Origin: Aquirufa sp.
Lineage (GTDB): Bacteria; Bacteroidota; Bacteroidia; Cytophagales; Spirosomataceae
Assembly: GCA_030833145.1 (NCBI GenBank)
Contig: JAURHT010000038.1
Coordinates: 1-15,208 of the forward strand
DNA: 15,208 bases
Direction: 5' to 3'
Of the stretch, positions 1 through 6,956 are shown one piece after another; position 1 is the first letter of the stretch, and each line of letters opens with the position of its first letter. A program made the translations under genes and the position numbers. The notes beneath the pieces were generated by a model. It made no database searches and was not told the origin of the DNA. It saw only the letters and a program-made list of their open reading frames with translations.

Positions 1-35
1 AGTTGACTGTTTCAGACGAAAAAAGAGGCAAATAA
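1..35 (+). CDS. rpmH: 50S ribosomal protein L34, C-terminal end only
   Basis: Only the last residues are inside the window. Reading from base 3 gives LTVSDEKRGK followed by TAA at 33-35, and bases 1-2 (AG) would complete a preceding Lys codon. The end KLTVSDE plus a short basic tail is what I know as the C-terminus of Bacteroidota L34, a small basic protein of the large ribosomal subunit. The identification is supported by the next gene being rnpA, because rpmH-rnpA is a classical bacterial gene pair. A 62-bp spacer separates the two. Ten residues are little to go on, so the call depends on the ending and the context together. Confidence 0.85.
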   Translation, partial: LTVSDEKRGK

Positions 36-97
36 GCCATAGATCTTAGAAAAGAAGATTTCTGGTTTGCTATTGTTGTACACTTAGTATTCCTGCT

Positions 98-502
98 TTG
101 AAATTTACATTTTCTAAATCGGAGCGTCTAACGCATATTAAGATTATTGATTCCTTATTCGAGAAGGATAGCCGAGTCGTTGAAGAACGATTTGTCTATC
201 CTTTTCGTGTTTTATACATCCGCCAGAATCCCTATGAAGCGGATCAGGCGAATCCACAGATTTTAATTTCGGTGCCAAAGCGCAAATTTTCGAAAGCAGT
301 GGACCGAAATACCCTCAAGCGTCGCATCCGCGAGGCCTACCGTCTGAATAAACCCCATTTTCAAGTAGAAGGAAAAGCAAAACTTCCAGATGTATTGGCT
401 TTTGTCTATATTGGTTCTACGATTGAACCCTCAGATAAAATCCATAAGAAAATGGCCGCCATTTTAGACAAATTCACCCAAGCGAATGAAGCAGCTAGTT
501 AA
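98..502 (+). CDS. rnpA: Ribonuclease P protein component
   Basis: This is the protein subunit of RNase P, which helps the catalytic RNA (rnpB, not in the window) remove 5' leaders from pre-tRNAs. At 134 aa it has the usual length. The family signature is clear: KRKFSKAVDRN at residues 61-71 runs into LKRRIREAYRLNK at 73-85, giving the conserved RNR-type basic motif (R70, N71, R75, R76, R79) that contacts RNA. The start is TTG at 98. The frame upstream is open back to a TAG at 47-49 but holds no ATG or GTG, and MKFTFSKSERL matches how family members begin. It lies downstream of rpmH, and its last 17 bases overlap the start of the protease gene, so the two are probably co-transcribed and translationally coupled. 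Confidence 0.95.
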   Translation: MKFTFSKSERLTHIKIIDSLFEKDSRVVEERFVYPFRVLYIRQNPYEADQANPQILISVPKRKFSKAVDRNTLKRRIREAYRLNKPHFQVEGKAKLPDVLAFVYIGSTIEPSDKIHKKMAAILDKFTQANEAAS

Positions 503-2063
503 AATAAGCCTTTTCGTGTTTTTGGGTATGGGCTTGTGGGCTTTTAGCCGGGCGGACCAATTATTTGACCTTGCTAAAAACCTGGATATTTACGCCAGCG
601 TCATCAAAGAACTCAATCAATTCTACGTGGATCCCATCGACCCCAACAAGGTCGTTCAAAACTCCATCGACGGAATGCTGGATCAGTTAGACCCTTACAC
701 GGTGTATTATCCAGAAGAAGATTTGGACGAATTCACCACCCTCACCACCGGAAAATACGAAGGAATCGGCATTCGCGCCTCCTGGGTGGACAAAGGCTAT
801 TACATTACGTATGTGGACGAATCGAGTCCTGCCTTGCAAGCTGGCTTGCAAGTAGGCGATCAACTACTTTCCATCAATGGAAATAAGATTACAGAAGATT
901 CAGACCCGGGTTTATTAATCAAAGGGCCTAAAGACAGTAAATTAGTCGCAGAAATTAAACGCGGGGATTCGCAGCTGACGTTGAGTGTCAACCGGTCCAC
1001 CGTTCAAATCAAGAATGTAGGCTATGTGGGCATCATCCGTCCGGGCATCGGCTACATCGAATTAGAAGAATTCAATCAGTCGGCTACCAAAGAAATGAAA
1101 GCGGCCCTCGTTCAATTGAAGAAAGAGGGGATGAAGAAATTGATTTTGGATTTGCGCAATAACCCAGGGGGCTTACTAACGCAGGCGGTAGATATTTGCA
1201 ATCTATTTTTAAATAAAGAAACGCCCATCGTGAGTACGAAAGGTAAATTGCAAGAGTGGAATGCCACCTATAAGGCCTTGAATCCGAGCTGGGATACGTC
1301 GATGCCTATCATTGTTTTAATCAATCAAAACTCCGCTTCCGCAGCCGAAATTGTGGCGGGAGTTTTACAAGATTATGATCGGGCGACGATTGTGGGGCAA
1401 CGGAGTTTTGGGAAAGGTCTCGTTCAGGTGACACGTGATTTACCTTATCGGGCAAAAATCAAGATTACAACGGCAAAATATTACATCCCAAGCGGTCGCT
1501 GCATTCAAGCCATCGATTATTCTGGAAACAAAGACACCACCAAACAGGAATTTAAAACACGCAACGGCAGAAAAGTCAATGCGGGGGGAGGAATTGAACC
1601 GGATGTATTAGTGGGGCGTCCGCAGGCGAACAGTTTGACGCAGCAACTATTGAAAGAGAGGATCTTCTTCCAATATGCACGACTATTCAAATTAAAGCAC
1701 GCTTCGATCGCGGCGGCAGCTAACTTCCATTTAACGGAAGCTGAATTCGAGGAATTCGTGCAATGGGTAAAAGCGAGCAAATTCAAATACGAGAGTCCGT
1801 TAGAGAAACAGATGCGCGATGTATTGAAGGAAACACAAAAAGATCCTTTGTATGCGAACTTGACGGCCACGCTGGAGAAAATCAAGCCGGAATGGGATTC
1901 TTCGGTCGCTAAAGAACTAACAGCGAACAAAAAAGTGATTTCGGCGTTATTAGAACAAGAAATAGTGCACCATTATTACCTGAAAAAAGGGATTAATGAA
2001 TGGTCTTTTGAACACGATCCGAGCCTTTTGAAAGGTCTGGAATTAATTACCAATTTGAAATGA
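486..2063 (+). CDS. S41-family C-terminal processing peptidase (CtpA/Prc type)
   Basis: A 525-aa exported serine protease that should act in the periplasm on C-termini of envelope proteins. Residues 1-20 form a signal peptide or N-terminal membrane anchor (Lys-rich start, then SLFVFLGMGLWAF). An N-terminal helical segment follows, then a PDZ domain at about 90-170 (GIGIRASW, PALQAGLQVGDQLLSING). The S41 catalytic core spans about 175-375, with LILDLRNNPGGLL at 219-231, NSASAAE at 282-288 and FGKG at 308-311. By comparison with Prc and D1P, where the Ser-Lys dyad is 25 residues apart, the nucleophile is S285 and the general base K310. The C-terminal 140 residues are helical and unassigned. The ATG overlaps rnpA by 17 nt, and the stop shares ATGA with tsaB. 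Confidence 0.93.
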   Translation: MKQLVKISLFVFLGMGLWAFSRADQLFDLAKNLDIYASVIKELNQFYVDPIDPNKVVQNSIDGMLDQLDPYTVYYPEEDLDEFTTLTTGKYEGIGIRASWVDKGYYITYVDESSPALQAGLQVGDQLLSINGNKITEDSDPGLLIKGPKDSKLVAEIKRGDSQLTLSVNRSTVQIKNVGYVGIIRPGIGYIELEEFNQSATKEMKAALVQLKKEGMKKLILDLRNNPGGLLTQAVDICNLFLNKETPIVSTKGKLQEWNATYKALNPSWDTSMPIIVLINQNSASAAEIVAGVLQDYDRATIVGQRSFGKGLVQVTRDLPYRAKIKITTAKYYIPSGRCIQAIDYSGNKDTTKQEFKTRNGRKVNAGGGIEPDVLVGRPQANSLTQQLLKERIFFQYARLFKLKHASIAAAANFHLTEAEFEEFVQWVKASKFKYESPLEKQMRDVLKETQKDPLYANLTATLEKIKPEWDSSVAKELTANKKVISALLEQEIVHHYYLKKGINEWSFEHDPSLLKGLELITNLK

Positions 2064-2734
2064 GTCTGATCCTAAGTCTAGATACATCAACCCAAAACTG
2101 TTCCGTTGCCCTCCACGAAAATGGGCAATTGATCACCCAGGAATTAGTGGATGAGGAGGGATCTCATTCCAAATCGCTGACCCTTTTGATTGAAAAAGTG
2201 ATGAAGACAGCGGGTCGCGCACTAACTGAATTATCCGCCGTGGCCGTTTCAAACGGACCCGGATCTTATACTGGCTTACGCATTGGTTTAGCCACGGCGA
2301 AAGGAATTTGCTTTGCTTTGGACAAACCATTAATCTGTTTGCCGACTTTGCAGGTATTGGCCTCTGCAGTCAATGCACCTGCGGGATCGCTGCTGTTACC
2401 GATGTTAGATGCGCGCAGAATGGAAGTGTATGCAGCCGTTTATTCGTCAGATCCACTAGAGCTATCTCCACAAGAGGCACATATTCTAAACCACGAGTCT
2501 TTTCAGGGTTTTGCCCCCGTGATGGCTTTCGGGAATGGATCTGCGAAATGGCAAGAAAGTTGCACGCATCCTTCTATCACATTTCTCGATGGGCCTTTAT
2601 TACCTGAGGCTCAATATATGGGAAAATTAGCCCACGAAGCATTTTTGAACCAAACATTCGAGAACCTCGTTACCAAAGAGCCCGATTATTTAAAGGAATA
2701 TATGGGCACGAAACCAAAACTTAAATCCTTGTAA
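2060..2734 (+). CDS. tsaB: tRNA threonylcarbamoyladenosine biosynthesis protein TsaB
   Basis: TsaB partners the catalytic TsaD (and TsaE) in transferring the threonylcarbamoyl group to A37 of ANN-decoding tRNAs (t6A). TsaB itself is a non-catalytic ASKHA-fold scaffold. The sequence shows the family start (LILSLDTSTQNCSVAL, residues 3-18), the H36-S37 region and the hallmark GPGSYTGLRIGLATAKG at 66-82. At 224 aa it is a normal length. Its ATG overlaps the stop of the protease gene in an ATGA arrangement, which suggests translational coupling. The DUF2480 gene begins one base after its stop. tsaD is not in the window. Confidence 0.94.
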   Translation: MSLILSLDTSTQNCSVALHENGQLITQELVDEEGSHSKSLTLLIEKVMKTAGRALTELSAVAVSNGPGSYTGLRIGLATAKGICFALDKPLICLPTLQVLASAVNAPAGSLLLPMLDARRMEVYAAVYSSDPLELSPQEAHILNHESFQGFAPVMAFGNGSAKWQESCTHPSITFLDGPLLPEAQYMGKLAHEAFLNQTFENLVTKEPDYLKEYMGTKPKLKSL

Positions 2735-2735
2735 G

Positions 2736-3242
2736 ATGGCAGAGGAAATCATCAACCGAGTAAACCAAAGTGGACTGACGCAAATCGATCTAGAAGATTT
2801 ACGCGTTCCGGGTGAGCGTGTTTTCATCGACATCAAGGATCAATTGTTCCAAGGCATCGCCTTGCGCGAGAAGGATTTCAGAGAATTTATCAGTGGCCAC
2901 GATTGGTCAAGCTATGCGGGTAAACACGTGGCGGTGGGTTGTAGTGAGGATGCGATTATTCCTACCTGGGCTTATATGTTATTGGGCGTACAATTGACTC
3001 CATATGCGAAAACACTCGTTTTTGGGAATCTAGCCGATTTGGAAAAGACTTTGTTTGATCAGGCTTTAGTGAAAATAAAGCCGGAAGATTTTCAGGATGC
3101 CAAAATCGTTATCAAAGGTTGCTCCAAAGAATCCGTTCCTACTGAGGCCTATTTGAAAATCACGCAATTATTGCAACCGGTGGCGAAGAGCCTATTTTTT
3201 GGAGAACCTTGCAGTACGGTTCCGCTTTTTAAAAGAAAATAA
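2736..3242 (+). CDS. DUF2480 family protein, function unknown
   Basis: A 168-aa soluble protein without a signal peptide or membrane segment. I recognise it as the DUF2480 family, which is largely restricted to Bacteroidota, from blocks such as VFIDIKDQLFQG (29-40), LREKDFREF (43-51), HDWSSY (55-60), and the AIIPTWAYMLL block followed by AKTLVFG. There are Cys residues at about 69, 129 and 159. I know of no experimentally established function and see no catalytic motif. The ATG lies one base after the tsaB stop, so it is the last gene of the rpmH-rnpA-protease-tsaB operon, and a separate promoter begins right after its stop. Confidence 0.82.
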   Translation: MAEEIINRVNQSGLTQIDLEDLRVPGERVFIDIKDQLFQGIALREKDFREFISGHDWSSYAGKHVAVGCSEDAIIPTWAYMLLGVQLTPYAKTLVFGNLADLEKTLFDQALVKIKPEDFQDAKIVIKGCSKESVPTEAYLKITQLLQPVAKSLFFGEPCSTVPLFKRK

Positions 3243-3244
3243 GG

Positions 3245-3252
3245 TAATTTTG
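3245..3252 (+). promoter_or_regulatory. TAnnTTTG promoter element for the fructosamine-kinase gene
   Basis: TAATTTTG matches the Bacteroidota -7 consensus TAnnTTTG. It sits in the 14-bp gap between the DUF2480 stop and the next ATG at 3257, with four bases (TCCT) between the G and the ATG. Transcription from it would start at or next to the start codon, so the mRNA would be leaderless or nearly so. I do not see a convincing TTTG box 19-20 nt upstream, which lowers confidence. Confidence 0.6.
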
Positions 3253-3256
3253 TCCT

Positions 3257-4144
3257 ATGTCCACGGAAACGCAAGCACAATACCAGTTTATTGATAAAAT
3301 TATCCAGCATCATTTAGGGGAGAACACCGAAGTGAAGGACCTCGAATTTTTCTACGGAGGAAATTTTAACTTGGCGGTGCGTGTGCAATTGAAAAATGCG
3401 GACGAATACTTCATCAAATGGAACCAAGGAGATCACCAAGGCCTGTTTGACGCTGAAGCAAAAAACTTAGATTTAATCGGAAAAACTTCCTCCATTTCAG
3501 TGCCGAGCGTTATGGGTACGGGGACGATGGAAGAGAAAGAATACTTGATGATGGAATGCATTCCATCGGGAGAAAAGGCAGCGAATTACTGGGTGGATTT
3601 TGGCGAGAAACTGGCTCGATTGCATAAAAATACCTCCGAAAACGGACACGGACTCGACTATACGAATTACATCGGAGCTGCGCCACAAATCAATACTTGG
3701 AATCAGAATGGCATCGCCTTTTTCATCGAAAATCGCTTGCGCAACCAATTAGCGAGAGCGATTTATGATCGTAAAATCGATTCAGATTTAGAGTCCAAAT
3801 TCGAGAAGCTTTTCGAAAAACTCCCATCACTCCTACCTAACGAAAAGTCAGCCTTAATCCACGGGGATCTTTGGTCAGGTAATGCGATGACCAATCCGCA
3901 AGGTTTGATTACGCTAGTGGACCCGGCTTGTTACTTTGGATTTAGAGAAGCAGAACTTGCCTTTACGACGATGTTTGGTGGGTTTGAGGAGGGTTTCTAT
4001 GAAGCTTATCACGCAAACTTCCCGATTGAAAAAGGTTTCCATGAGCGCATTCCTCTATACAATCTCTACCCGCTTTTAGTACATGTTAATCTTTTCGGAG
4101 AAGGTTATTTGCCTGCCGTTAAGAAGATTGTAGATTCGTATTAA
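3257..4144 (+). CDS. Fructosamine/ketosamine-3-kinase family protein
   Basis: A 295-aa cytosolic small-molecule kinase of the FN3K/aminoglycoside phosphotransferase superfamily. Enzymes of this branch phosphorylate C3 of sugars attached to amines (Amadori products), so that the adduct falls off and the protein or amine is deglycated. Visible motifs are FYGGNFNLAVRV (32-43, nucleotide-binding strands), K54 in YFIKWN, the catalytic-loop motif HGDLWSGN at 202-209 (D204 catalytic base, N209), and VDPACYFGFREAELA at 221-235 with the metal-binding D222. The tail NLFGEGYLPAV is also typical of the family. Length is normal. It has its own promoter 4 nt before the ATG, and its last 26 bp overlap the end of ispH on the other strand. 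The exact substrate cannot be read from the sequence. Confidence 0.87.
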   Translation: MSTETQAQYQFIDKIIQHHLGENTEVKDLEFFYGGNFNLAVRVQLKNADEYFIKWNQGDHQGLFDAEAKNLDLIGKTSSISVPSVMGTGTMEEKEYLMMECIPSGEKAANYWVDFGEKLARLHKNTSENGHGLDYTNYIGAAPQINTWNQNGIAFFIENRLRNQLARAIYDRKIDSDLESKFEKLFEKLPSLLPNEKSALIHGDLWSGNAMTNPQGLITLVDPACYFGFREAELAFTTMFGGFEEGFYEAYHANFPIEKGFHERIPLYNLYPLLVHVNLFGEGYLPAVKKIVDSY

Positions 4145-5354
4145 CCACTTCATCCACGTCTTTCGCTCCTGGGAAAAACGAAACTAGCTTGCGCAAGATT
4201 TCTTCCATCACTGCATCTGGGCAAGAAGCCCCGCAGGTTAACAAAACCCGAACCTTTTCTTTTGTAGGGATAAACTCCTGATTAAGCTTTTCTTCTTTGG
4301 CCACGTTATCAAAATGCAAAACTTGATCTCCTGAAATCAATTTCTCTGCATTCTTGATGAAATAAGTAGGCAATTTTTGCACACATAAATCGACTAAATG
4401 GGCTGTATTAGAGGAATTATAGCCTCCCGCGACGATGGCGAAATCTGCCTCCTCGGCTAATAAACCGTAAGTCGCACTTTGGTTATCATTCGTGGCATAA
4501 CAAAGCGTATCGCGCGTATCTGCGAAATAATCTTTGATATTTTCAGGGGATAATTGGAAGTGCAGGCGAATGATTTGACGTAAATAATCCACAATTTCTT
4601 GCGTATCCGTGGCTAACATGGTCGTCTGATTCACCACGCCAATTCGTTTTAAATCAGTAGAAGGGTCGAAACCCTCTGAATACTGCCCCTCAAATTCTGC
4701 ATAAAACTCCTCCGCTGATTTTTCCTCTTTAATATAAGCGGCTAATGCGATCGCCTGCTTGATGTCTTTGATAATCAAAGTGGGCGTCACAGATTGAGAA
4801 TGCGAAAAAGTAGCCTTCGTTTCTTCGTGACTCGGTTTTCCATGCACAATCACGGTATAGTCTTTTTTACCGATCGCATCTGCTCGATTCCACACTTTCT
4901 CCACAAACGGACAGGTTGTATCGTATGCGTAGGGATCAATTCCGCGCGATTGCAAAATAGCCTGTGTTTCCAAAGTGGTCCCAAAAGCGGGCACAATCAC
5001 CACATCGTTCGAACTCAATTCTTCCCAAGCCACTAGCTGATTTCCTGCTGTATCTTGAATAAAACGAACCCCACGATCCAGTAAATCCGCATTAACCGCC
5101 GGATTATGAATCATTTCAGATAACAAGAAAATGCGTTTATCTGGATTTTCATCGATAATCTGGTAGGCTGTTTCTACGGCATTTTCTACTCCGTAGCAGA
5201 AACCAAAATGACGAGAAAGCAACACTTCCACTGGACCAAAATCCAGATGCGTAGGCGTGAAATCCTTCTTTAATTTATCTTGAACTCGACGAGCCTCTTT
5301 AATCCGACCGATCAAATTACTCTTAAATAAAGAGGGGATGGAGAAGGATTTCAT
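4119..5354 (-). CDS. ispH: 4-hydroxy-3-methylbut-2-enyl diphosphate reductase (IspH/LytB)
   Basis: Last enzyme of the MEP isoprenoid pathway; a [4Fe-4S] enzyme that reduces HMBPP to IPP and DMAPP. With the start at 5354 the protein has 411 aa and begins MKSFSIPSLF. The three cluster cysteines are C53 (HFGFCYGVENA), C148 (TTCPFVEKVW) and C285 (DTLCYATNDNQ); the NSSNT substrate-binding motif follows the third. It is longer than the E. coli enzyme: an N-terminal extension of about 40 residues plus about 36 extra residues between the second and third Cys (around KEEKSAEEFYAEFEGQYSEG), a layout I associate with Bacteroidota. An in-frame ATG at 5420 would add 22 residues, and both starts have A-rich leaders. 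A promoter element is at 5452-5459. It converges on the kinase gene with a 26-bp overlap. Confidence 0.93.
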   Translation of the reverse strand: MKSFSIPSLFKSNLIGRIKEARRVQDKLKKDFTPTHLDFGPVEVLLSRHFGFCYGVENAVETAYQIIDENPDKRIFLLSEMIHNPAVNADLLDRGVRFIQDTAGNQLVAWEELSSNDVVIVPAFGTTLETQAILQSRGIDPYAYDTTCPFVEKVWNRADAIGKKDYTVIVHGKPSHEETKATFSHSQSVTPTLIIKDIKQAIALAAYIKEEKSAEEFYAEFEGQYSEGFDPSTDLKRIGVVNQTTMLATDTQEIVDYLRQIIRLHFQLSPENIKDYFADTRDTLCYATNDNQSATYGLLAEEADFAIVAGGYNSSNTAHLVDLCVQKLPTYFIKNAEKLISGDQVLHFDNVAKEEKLNQEFIPTKEKVRVLLTCGASCPDAVMEEILRKLVSFFPGAKDVDEVVNTNLQSS

Positions 5355-5451
5355 TTTTTTAAAGGTTCGTTTTAGAGGGGGATTATTTGTGAATGTACGC
5401 TTTTGTGCAATTGAATGCATTTTATAAACTAATTTTTTGGTTATTGGTTTT

Positions 5452-5459
5452 CAAAATTA
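5452..5459 (-). promoter_or_regulatory. TAnnTTTG promoter element for ispH
   Basis: On the minus strand this reads TAATTTTG, a perfect -7 consensus. It would give a leader of roughly 25 nt to the ATG at 5420 or about 90 nt to the ATG at 5354. No clear TTTG box is seen 19-20 nt upstream. The + strand between here and 5523 has only an imperfect match (TAATTTG at 5493-5499) that could serve the gene starting at 5524. Confidence 0.5.
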
Positions 5460-5523
5460 CGACATCTACGGCAATTAATCATTTTTTGTGGCTAATTTGC
5501 ACCTCATTAAATTCAACCCCTTT

Positions 5524-5889
5524 ATGGAATTCGAGCCGATAGTAGTGAAAGAAGAATGGGAGATGATTCTCGATTTTTTCGAAAACTCGTTTGGCAAGCG
5601 CCCTACCGAAATGGAGCCCATCTTGTTGATGATAGGGGTACAGGAATTAGGTCAGGGTCACGCGCATTTTACCAAAGAACAAAAGCAAGATCTCCTGCAC
5701 ATCGCCACCTGTAAGGTATTGAGCTATAGCGATTTTTACCGTTTGGATGGCTTGGATGAGGAAGGTTGGCCGCATTGGGAAAATGTACAAGGAATTCCGT
5801 CTCTGCCCTTAAAAGAGCAAGAAATCCTTTTAAAAGCACACATCATTCATTATTTCAAAACCGAGGTATTCCCGAATGAAGATCATTAG
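5524..5889 (+). CDS. Conserved protein of unknown function
   Basis: A 121-aa soluble acidic protein from the ATG at 5524 (MEFEPIVVKEEWEMIL). A GTG at 5488 would add 12 residues, but ATG and the downstream sequence make 5524 the likelier start. I recognise the style as a Bacteroidota-wide hypothetical family but know no function. Visible blocks are EPILLMIGVQELGQG (residues 31-45), FTKEQKQDLLHIATCKVL and a Trp-rich WPHWENV. There is no signal peptide, membrane helix or obvious active site; the helical pattern would suit an adaptor or regulator, which is conjecture. Its last 14 bases overlap xth in another frame, so the two are probably translated from one mRNA. Confidence 0.75.
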   Translation: MEFEPIVVKEEWEMILDFFENSFGKRPTEMEPILLMIGVQELGQGHAHFTKEQKQDLLHIATCKVLSYSDFYRLDGLDEEGWPHWENVQGIPSLPLKEQEILLKAHIIHYFKTEVFPNEDH

Positions 5890-6640
5890 TTATAACGTGA
5901 ACGGCATTCGTGCCGCAATGACCAAAGGATTTGTTTCTTGGCTTCAAGAAGAAAATCCAGATATCGTCTGCATTCAAGAATTGAAGGCGGAAGTGGAACA
6001 AGTAGACTTGAGCGAAATTTTCGCTTTGGGCTACGAGGTCTACTGGCATTCTGCCCAGAAAAAAGGTTATTCTGGTGTAGCGATTTTCAGTAAAATCAGG
6101 CCAAATAACGTGTCAGTGGGTTGCGGTATCGATAAGTACGACTCCGAAGGTCGCGTGTTACGTGCTGATTATGACGGATTTTCAGTGATGAGCGTCTACA
6201 TGCCATCCGGCTCTAGCTGTGATGAAAGACAAGCTTTCAAAATGGATTGGTTAAGCGATTTCCAAAACTACATCAATGCCCTCAAGATTGAATTCCCGAA
6301 TTTAGTCATTGCCGGCGATTACAATATTTGCCACAAAGCGATTGATATCCATAACCCGAAAGGCAACGCGAACAGCTCGGGTTTCTTGCCCGAGGAACGC
6401 GAATGGATGGACGGATTTGTGAGCCGCGGATTTATAGATTCATTTAGAGCGATCAATTCGGAACCTCACCACTACAGCTGGTGGTCCTACCGCGCAGGAG
6501 CTCGGGGTAAAAACTTGGGTTGGCGAATTGATTACCAGATGGTGTCTGAGGCTTTGGCAGAAAAAATCCAACATGCCTCTATCCTACCGGATGTTAAACA
6601 TTCCGATCATTGCCCTATCGTATTACTTTTAAATAGCTAA
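5876..6640 (+). CDS. xth: Exodeoxyribonuclease III (AP endonuclease, Xth family)
   Basis: A 254-aa Mg2+-dependent DNA repair nuclease of the exonuclease/endonuclease/phosphatase fold: it cuts 5' of abasic sites and trims 3' ends during base excision repair. Catalytic residues are all present: N7 (SYNVNGIR), E35 (CIQELKAE), Y108 (VYMPSG), D148 and N150 (AGDYNICH), D219 (WRIDYQ), and D244-H245 (HSDHCPI). The length is typical for bacterial Xth. The ATG lies inside the 3' end of the preceding unknown gene (14-nt overlap), and the ferredoxin gene follows after 5 nt. A PD-(D/E)XK nuclease-like gene further down suggests a small DNA-maintenance operon. Confidence 0.95.
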   Translation: MKIISYNVNGIRAAMTKGFVSWLQEENPDIVCIQELKAEVEQVDLSEIFALGYEVYWHSAQKKGYSGVAIFSKIRPNNVSVGCGIDKYDSEGRVLRADYDGFSVMSVYMPSGSSCDERQAFKMDWLSDFQNYINALKIEFPNLVIAGDYNICHKAIDIHNPKGNANSSGFLPEEREWMDGFVSRGFIDSFRAINSEPHHYSWWSYRAGARGKNLGWRIDYQMVSEALAEKIQHASILPDVKHSDHCPIVLLLNS

Positions 6641-6645
6641 TTATT

Positions 6646-6948
6646 ATGCACTTCGAAAAACACGTATTTATCTGCGCTAACGACAAAGATGCCCCTAAAA
6701 AATGTTGCGGTTCTGGCCACGGAATGGAATTAGTAGACGCTTTCCGCGCGAGCTATGCAGCCCAAGGGGGAACGGCTAAAATCCGCGTCCAAAAATCAGG
6801 CTGCCTTGATTTCTGTGGAAAAGGACCCACGATGGTCGTTTATCCAGAAGGCGTTTTCTACGGCAATGTACAAGTGGAAGACGTAGCAGAGATCACAAAA
6901 TCGCATTTAATCGAAGACGAAATTGTGACTCGCCTCCAAATTCAATAA
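6646..6948 (+). CDS. Thioredoxin-like [2Fe-2S] ferredoxin
   Basis: A 100-aa protein of the thioredoxin-fold [2Fe-2S] ferredoxin family (the type related to NuoE and Shethna-type proteins). Residues 6-10 (HVFIC) form the first strand with C10. Further Cys are C20-C21 (KKCCGSG), then C53 and C57 (KSGCLDFCGKGP), in the family pattern Cys-x(9-12)-Cys ... Cys-x3-Cys. VVYPEG at 64-69 is the usual following strand. It would be a cytosolic electron carrier; the partner is not identifiable. It lies 5 nt after xth and 8 nt before the nuclease-like gene, so co-transcription is likely. A functional link to DNA repair is only inferred from position. Confidence 0.85.
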   Translation: MHFEKHVFICANDKDAPKKCCGSGHGMELVDAFRASYAAQGGTAKIRVQKSGCLDFCGKGPTMVVYPEGVFYGNVQVEDVAEITKSHLIEDEIVTRLQIQ

Positions 6949-6956
6949 ATTGCGAC

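Noticed and set aside
1517..1930. 137-codon open frame on the minus strand
   Set aside because: Lies wholly inside the S41 protease gene; its translation shows no recognisable domain, and the sense frame is clearly conserved. Shadow frame.
5355..5420. ATG at 5420 as the ispH start
   Set aside because: Would add 22 basic residues (MHSIAQKRTFTNN...) before the MKSFSIPSLF that I regard as the family start. Not excluded, since the promoter at 5452-5459 is compatible with both.
5488..5523. GTG at 5488 as the start of the unknown gene before xth
   Set aside because: An ATG at 5524 gives a coherent protein, and the TAATTTG-like element at 5493-5499 would fall inside the longer coding region.
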